Of a stretch of 64,000 nucleotides of DNA, positions 58,768-64,000 are shown piece by piece (within the stretch, counting starts at the first letter, position 1; the number at the start of each line of letters is the position of its first letter). The stretch is from Codonopsis lanceolata. Lineage: Eukaryota; Streptophyta; Magnoliopsida; Asterales; Campanulaceae. The position numbers and the translations under genes are program-made. Under the pieces are notes generated by a model. That model ran no database searches and was not told where the DNA came from. It saw only the letters and a list, made by a program, of their open reading frames with translations. The DNA lies in assembly GCA_013146195.2 (NCBI GenBank), contig CM028378.1:42134925-42198924 (forward strand), written 5' to 3'.

Positions 58768-59280
58768 CTCCTTGGCCTGTACAGGCCACCGTCGGGCCAT
58801 TACTAAAAACATAGATGATAGATCATTATATATTTAAATCTAAAATCAACACAATCTAAGGAAAAAAAAACATACAACATCATCTAAGATTAAGGGAATC
58901 AAGTATTTCATAATTATTACTAATTAATAAGTATTTACGCGATATATGGATGATTAATAAATGAAATTAAAAAATTAGTTAGTAGTTTCTTAAATATATT
59001 AATACACACAACATGCTTAAAGGTTGTTACATATTAGTTTGTTTTTTTTTTCCGAAAATTACAATGCTAATAATTTCTTTTCTCCATATTTTTTGCACAA
59101 AAAATATCTTAAACATTTTTAGTATTTCAAACACTTTTAAGTCGGTGAGCGCAATTCAAATGCATACGATGAAGATTTAGCAATATTACAAAACGGATTG
59201 GCAAGATATTGTATCACATGAAAATTTCAAATCTCCTTAAGACATTATTTCACAAAAAAAATAGAATAAAAAATAAATAG
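58768..59280. other. gene-free AT-rich stretch
   Basis: Non-coding, with poly-A and poly-T runs. I see nothing definable. Confidence 0.4.
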
Positions 59281-59543
59281 TACTCCCTCCATTTTTAAAT
59301 TATTGTTTTTTCTTTGACCCAGCAAACCGTTTAAGAAAAAGTAATTTACTGTATTATAAATATTGGTGAAATATGTGGCTTCATTTAATACACATGAGCA
59401 TGTGACCATAATTAAAGTAGGTAGAAAAAATAAGGATAAAGTGATAAATGTCTTTTTTCAAAAAGCAAGTTTTAAAAGAGAACAATTATTTTAGAACAAA
59501 CGAAAAAGAAAATAAGGACAATAATTTAAAAACAGATTAAGTA
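59281..59543. mobile_element. Stowaway-like MITE 1, TA target site
   Basis: The element 59283-59541 (259 bp) starts CTCCCTCCATTTTTAAATT, and the complement of its end reads CTTAATCTGTTTTTAAATT, with the shared inner block TTTTTAAATTATTGT. TA flanks both ends. The CTCCCTCC start, TA duplication and size of about 260 bp are those of Stowaway (Tc1/mariner) miniature elements. Its interior is related to the element at 62016. Confidence 0.85.
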
Positions 59544-60200
59544 ATAATTATAATGGATGATAACCAGGCTGATACCATGCGGTGGAATTATAATCGCAAA
59601 AGTCCATCATTATTTTTTTAAGCCGCTACAATGCACATTTTTGGGGGGTGGGGGAACAACGAAAATACCCTTAATGAAGGAAAAACGTGCCCTTAATAAA
59701 GGAAAGGCGAGCACACAAAGCCACTGTCTCAATTTGTGAGTCGGTAAAAATATTTGGGCGTTAGTCAAAAAAAAATTCGGCGTTGCTCAAAAGCCACTGC
59801 CAAATTTGGGCTTCGCAATTAAAAAATTAGGCCTCGATAATTATTTTTTTGCATCGATCAATACAAAAGGTGATATTTCATTTTGACCCGTAAGTAGATG
59901 AAAAAGTCAAGTAGGATTGGAAAAATTAATTGAAATATGTCATCATATTAAAGAAACGACGCCTAATTAATAACACTAAGACATGATTGGAAGAAACGAT
60001 GTCTAATTAATAACACCGAGGCATGATTGGGTGTCGGTCATTTTCGTGGGACTCAAAACATTGGGCGTTGTTGTCATGGCCAACACACCCACTTCATATG
60101 CAACATAGGCAAAACAAAATAAATAAATGAAAATGTGACTTATAAGCTCAAAAACAACATGTTTTATATTCACTAGAGTTGCCATGATAATGATTGTACT
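59544..60200. other. non-coding stretch with a 41-bp direct duplication
   Basis: Two adjacent copies of GAAACGACGCCTAATTAATA-ACAC...GACATGATTGG at about 59954-59992 and 59993-60030 differ by a few bases. A G run lies near 59642. No gene. Confidence 0.55.
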
Positions 60201-60235
60201 TTTCATATGCAATGTCACCATACTTGCATATCATG

Positions 60236-60415
60236 CATCGTTACATCCAATTTGGGTGTTGTTGCATCTAATTTGGGTGTCGTTGCCTCCAATTTGAGCA
60301 TCGTTGCCTCTAATTTGGGCGTCGTTGCCCAAATCATAGGCAACGGCGCCCACATCATAGGCAACAACGCCCACATCATAAGCAACGACTCCCACATCGA
60401 GTCTTCGACACCCAC
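60236..60415. repeat. 21-bp minisatellite whose halves are inverted complements
   Basis: The first half (60236-60330) has about five units like GTTGCCTCTAATTTGGGCGTC. The second half (60331-60400) has units like GCCCACATCATAGGCAACAAC. GGGCGTCGTTGCC of the first half pairs with GGCAACGGCGCCC-type sequence of the second. Because the unit is 21 bp, both strands stay open for about 70 codons; I regard these as repeat by-products. Confidence 0.8.
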
Positions 60416-62013
60416 ATCCTAGTCTTCGCCCATCTCCTCCACTACCATCGAGCAAGATTGTTCACGTATTGCAGGCAGAAATGGAGTCAAAGATTATTTT
60501 TATCATGCACGGAGATGTCAATCCAACCTACCTTGCAAAGCCAGTTTCGAATTTTCGAACTTCCAATGTTATACAAGTTTGAGTTTGTTTCTGTTTTGAG
60601 GAGTAGTCTGGTCGTTGTGATTATGCGAGATTCGTGAGATGTATTGTAAAAAACTAGATTTTCGTACCCGTGTCTATGGTACGGTGGTAATATATATGAT
60701 TTCGTCAATTGAAACGACAATGTCTAAATAGAAAGTGTAATTTTAAACTCAACCCATAGTTGAGTTATATGTAACTGACCCATGATCGCTCATAATATTA
60801 ATTGTAGGGGTGGCTTTGTAAAAACTAAATGATGACTGATCATAATATTAATTGTAGGGGGTGACTTTGTAATTAAGAGTTAAAAGTAGATAACTACTCT
60901 CACACATGTGAATGTGAGGGTGAATCACAACCATTAAATTTTTTAAGATAATTTAATCTCAACTTCTAAATAACTTAGTCAATTACACATGTGTGAGTAT
61001 GAACTCTATTTGATTATAGATCAATAAATGGACTCGGGATATAAGAAAGTAGTTTACAAAGCTCATTATCGAAGATGATGATGACGACGATGATAGGGAA
61101 GAGGTAGCGTGAATATTTTAGGAAGAAAAAAAACATAAAAGTACTTTTGCGGTTTTTTAAAAAATAGAGTACTAGAAAAGTTACGATTTTACAAAATAGG
61201 ACCGATCCGTAATTATTCCAATTATAATACACGAGCCAACTTCACAGCCGTATGGCCAGCCCTGCGGTCCGGACCCAAAAAAATGTGCTAAGACGGGCCA
61301 AACTTTTCTAACCCTATTAACACACACAAAGGCCAAAAAGCCCAATCCATATTCTGAACGATTTCTGATCAAATATGAAGACTGGCTTAATTCCGTTAAT
61401 TGGTAGAATAGAAATAGATCCATGATGTGTATTAGTAAACAAGAATCATAGAGTAGCATAACTGAAAATCGAAGAGAAGGAGAAATGGCAGAAGCGGTTC
61501 AAGCAAAGCACGATCACAATCGTCCCTCTCTAATACCATGAAAGATTTCTGAACAAATATGAAAACAGATAAATATATGTCGTGTACAAAAATTAGAATC
61601 CTGATTTCAAAATATGACTGTAAATCCTAATGGACTTCTGCTTGGTGTGGTGTTTAATCCAAATTAACATCTTCAAGTACAAATAAAAACTTCAAATTAA
61701 CATCACTTATTTACCTTGGAATCATCCATGGGTGATGAATTTCCAATAAGTAAACAAAAAAACAAATAAAGATTGAAAAAGAATATATGGGGAAAAAATT
61801 ATGTATATCGACTTGAACTCTATCACATGGACAAACTGCAGATACTACATGGGACAGCACTGACATGAACAGAATCCTACGTTCTCTCCGACCGATCCTA
61901 ATTCGTAAGACTGACATAATGTATCGAATCCATGAAATTTTTCTTATAGAAAAACTCGTAAAGCCGTCGTTCTAAAGGTTTTACCTCGATATTTCCAACG
62001 CCCAAAATTCATA
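60416..62013. other. gene-free stretch, probable intron
   Basis: AT-rich. Short local duplication of CATAATATTAATTGTAGGGG at about 60791 and 60841. Otherwise no ORF or RNA gene I can support. Confidence 0.45.
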
Positions 62014-62275
62014 CTCCCTCTGACCCTAAATTATCGTCCTAGTTGACCTGGCACACAGATTAAGAAAAAACAATTGACTTGATTATTTATATTGATTTAA
62101 TGTGTAGTTTCGTTTAAAACTCATATGTATGTGGCTCATAATTAAAATATAGTTAAAAAGTAAGGATAAAGTGGTAAAAGTGATGTTCTAAAAAATAAAT
62201 TTCAAACTGGACAATTATTTTGAAATGAACGAAAAAAGAAAGGAAAACGATAATTTAGGGACAGAAAGAGTCCTA
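62014..62275. mobile_element. Stowaway-like MITE 2, TA target site
   Basis: The element 62016-62273 (258 bp) starts CTCCCTCTGACCCTAAATTA, and the complement of its end reads GGACTCTTTCTGTCCCTAAA, sharing CCCTAAATTATCGT inside. TA flanks both ends. Internal blocks such as AAGGATAAAGTGGTAAA match AAGGATAAAGTGATAAA of MITE 1, so both belong to one family. Confidence 0.85.
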
Positions 62276-62439
62276 TAGTGCATACCCAAAAAATGTTGTT
62301 CTTTACCGTCTAGATTGGCACGAGTATCTAAGCAACATTAAAAAGTTCAATCAAAGGCCCAGATCAAACGTCTACATTATGCATATAAGATCATCAAAGG
62401 TTCAAAATAGTTAATAAATGTAATATAATATATATTATA

Positions 62440-63000
62440 TAATAAATAAATAAAAATATATAGGTTGTTTTGGTTCGGTTCGATACCAAAAACTGTGAAC
62501 CGAACCGAACCGAACGATTTTCCAATTTTTAAAACCGAAACCAAATCGTTTTCGACCAAACCGACTGTTTTGATTTGGTTCGATTCGATTTTGTAGTTCG
62601 GTGGTTCCGATTTACACCCCTACCCTACTGACAAATGACAATAATGTACCGAATTAATTATTTGATTTGGTCTTGGTAATGAATTTTTATAGAATCGAAT
62701 AATTGATCTGATCCCAGTTTTGAATTTTATAATTGAATGTTTTTTAATTTTTTTAGGAAGTTTAAGATTTTTTTTTGTATTAACCAGTTAAAAACCATAG
62801 TATTGATCTGGTCCTAGTTTTTGTACATATTCAATTGATTTTAGACCAGATCAAAAGTATTGGTTCTCATACATATTGGGTTAGCTCCAATTCTAAATTT
62901 TTTAAAAACCGAACTATTGATCTAGTTCTGATTTTTTATTTTTTTCTAAGAAATTGAACCAAACCAAAGCAAAGCAAAGCAAAGCAAGAGTAACCTTACC
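62440..63000. repeat. GGTTCGGTTCG inverted cluster and (CAAAG)n
   Basis: TTGGTTCGGTTCGAT near 62470 faces GAACCGAACCGAACCGAAC near 62497, an inverted arrangement able to form a hairpin, followed by more GGTTCGATTCGATT sequence to 62600. A short (CAAAG)5 tract lies at about 62962-62986. Non-coding. Confidence 0.6.
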
Positions 63001-64000
63001 CCCAGATGTACCCCATTCCTTGTCATCTCTCCAGGTATTTATCTATCTATATCTAATAGTACACTTGACTCACTAGAGATATTGGCTCTAACCAATCAAG
63101 TATGAGTTTTGTCAGAATTGGCTCAGACCTGATAAACCAAATTTAGCAAGTGAATAATTAAAAGAAGCAAACCGTGTGACGTCATCATTTCTTTTGCGTG
63201 CAATGCTACCACGTCCAAATTACTCTCAACGGTTTTATCACTCTTCCTCCGGCGGACCATTTTCGCCTGCCAAAAGAAAGCTTATTTCTTTTCTTGGTAT
63301 CAATGCTCAATTTTCACAATCGAGAGCATTTCTGAAACTCTTCATTCTCGAGATCTTTATCTCAATCGCTCCATATTGAATTATGAGATTGCGGATACGG
63401 ATGAGTCACTTTTCGAACTAATTCCTAAGAGTATTCATAAAAATAAAAAAATTTAAAAAAAGTTGTGTTATAGAAAATACCTATTGCTCCAGAATTGTAA
63501 CTAAAATGATGGTGTGGATTGGAAGTACTCACATCGTTACCATTAATAATGATATACTAGTACTTTCCTATTTGAATTTCCTTATCCTACCAAAAGTAGG
63601 TTTTTCGTGAAATCAACTTCAATCTCCCACGATTCAACTCATTATCACACCGTCAATCTAGTCAAGAAAACTGCGTCTTAGAGGCAAGTTTGTCTTCTAA
63701 TTAACCAAAGAGATCCAAAAAAAATTTGCTGAGAATTGGATGACGCGACTACCTAAGCAACATGTCAATTCCCTCCAAACTACTAAAAACAAGACGATCG
63801 CTTAGTGGCATGGATTAGGCGACCGCCTACTCGTTGTTAGTTTTCAGCGCGCTATTGAAATTTAAACGGTCACCTAGTGTCGAGGACCCGCTTTTCAGTT
63901 TTGATGTTTTGTCCGGTTTTACATATTTTAATGATTTTAGGGTTTCTATTGTATCCATATAAATAGTTATATCCCTAAAACGTTTTTAAAATTGACTCTA
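63001..64000. other. gene-free right edge
   Basis: No MEINOX-domain exon or other gene seen. A 67-codon ORF near 63176 matches nothing I recognise. Confidence 0.4.

Noticed and set aside
60207..60422. open frames on both strands over the minisatellite
   Set aside because: A 21-bp repeat free of stops stays open automatically in any frame without a stop; no other sign of coding.

Overview
The window looks like nuclear DNA of a eudicot plant. It is AT-rich and packed with Ty1/copia retrotransposons carrying plant-type domains. It also holds a plant L1-type LINE, hAT and Stowaway miniature elements, and the last two exons of a class I KNOX homeobox gene whose C-terminal tail is that of KNAT1/BREVIPEDICELLUS. 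I cannot fix the species. There is one scaffold gap of exactly 100 N (22979-23078).

Layout. 1-3385: gene-free DNA with a foldback repeat (886-1350), a Helitron-like end (near 2611) and an old minus-strand copia RNase H relic (from about 3100). 3391-4448: solo LTR of a Sirevirus-like copia family with GATTT target-site duplications (TSDs), sitting inside that relic. 4449-7736: the relic, a copia LTR and a gypsy-like LTR, all near-identical to 39475-42717. 7737-18823: Sirevirus-like element A (minus strand: gag, protease, integrase, RT, RNase H, then a long extra envelope-position ORF), lacking its lower LTR. 18824-22978: microsatellites, an LTR-like promoter relic and a 70-bp tandem repeat. 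23079-27846: relic with a second, diverged envelope-position ORF. 27847-39474: Sirevirus-like element B with both LTRs. 40097-54220: a different, plus-strand copia element C (TSD GCCTA), split by a 3-kb solo LTR (TSD GATTA) in its 5' LTR and by a LINE in its RNase H. 55770-56349: KNOX exons on the minus strand. 56350-64000: probably its long intron, holding a hAT miniature element with a perfect 8-bp TSD, two Stowaway elements and a 21-bp minisatellite.

Three points deserve attention. First, the envelope-position ORF of element A has its own gene-like 5' region inside the retrotransposon: a TATA box, a telo-box 5'UTR and a 73-bp intron ending just before the ATG. Second, copies A and B differ in patches where nearly every CAG and CTG is altered (to CG, CCG or CAAG). 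The direction reverses between patches, which looks more like a methylation-linked sequencing and polishing artefact than biology. Third, the duplicated LTR-relic-LTR block, the mismatched flanks of B and the diverged LTRs of B mean the 3-40 kb stretch is either recombined or misassembled.

Apart from the KNOX exons, I see no host gene. All retrotransposon ORFs carry frameshifts or stops, so no element here looks able to move on its own as assembled.
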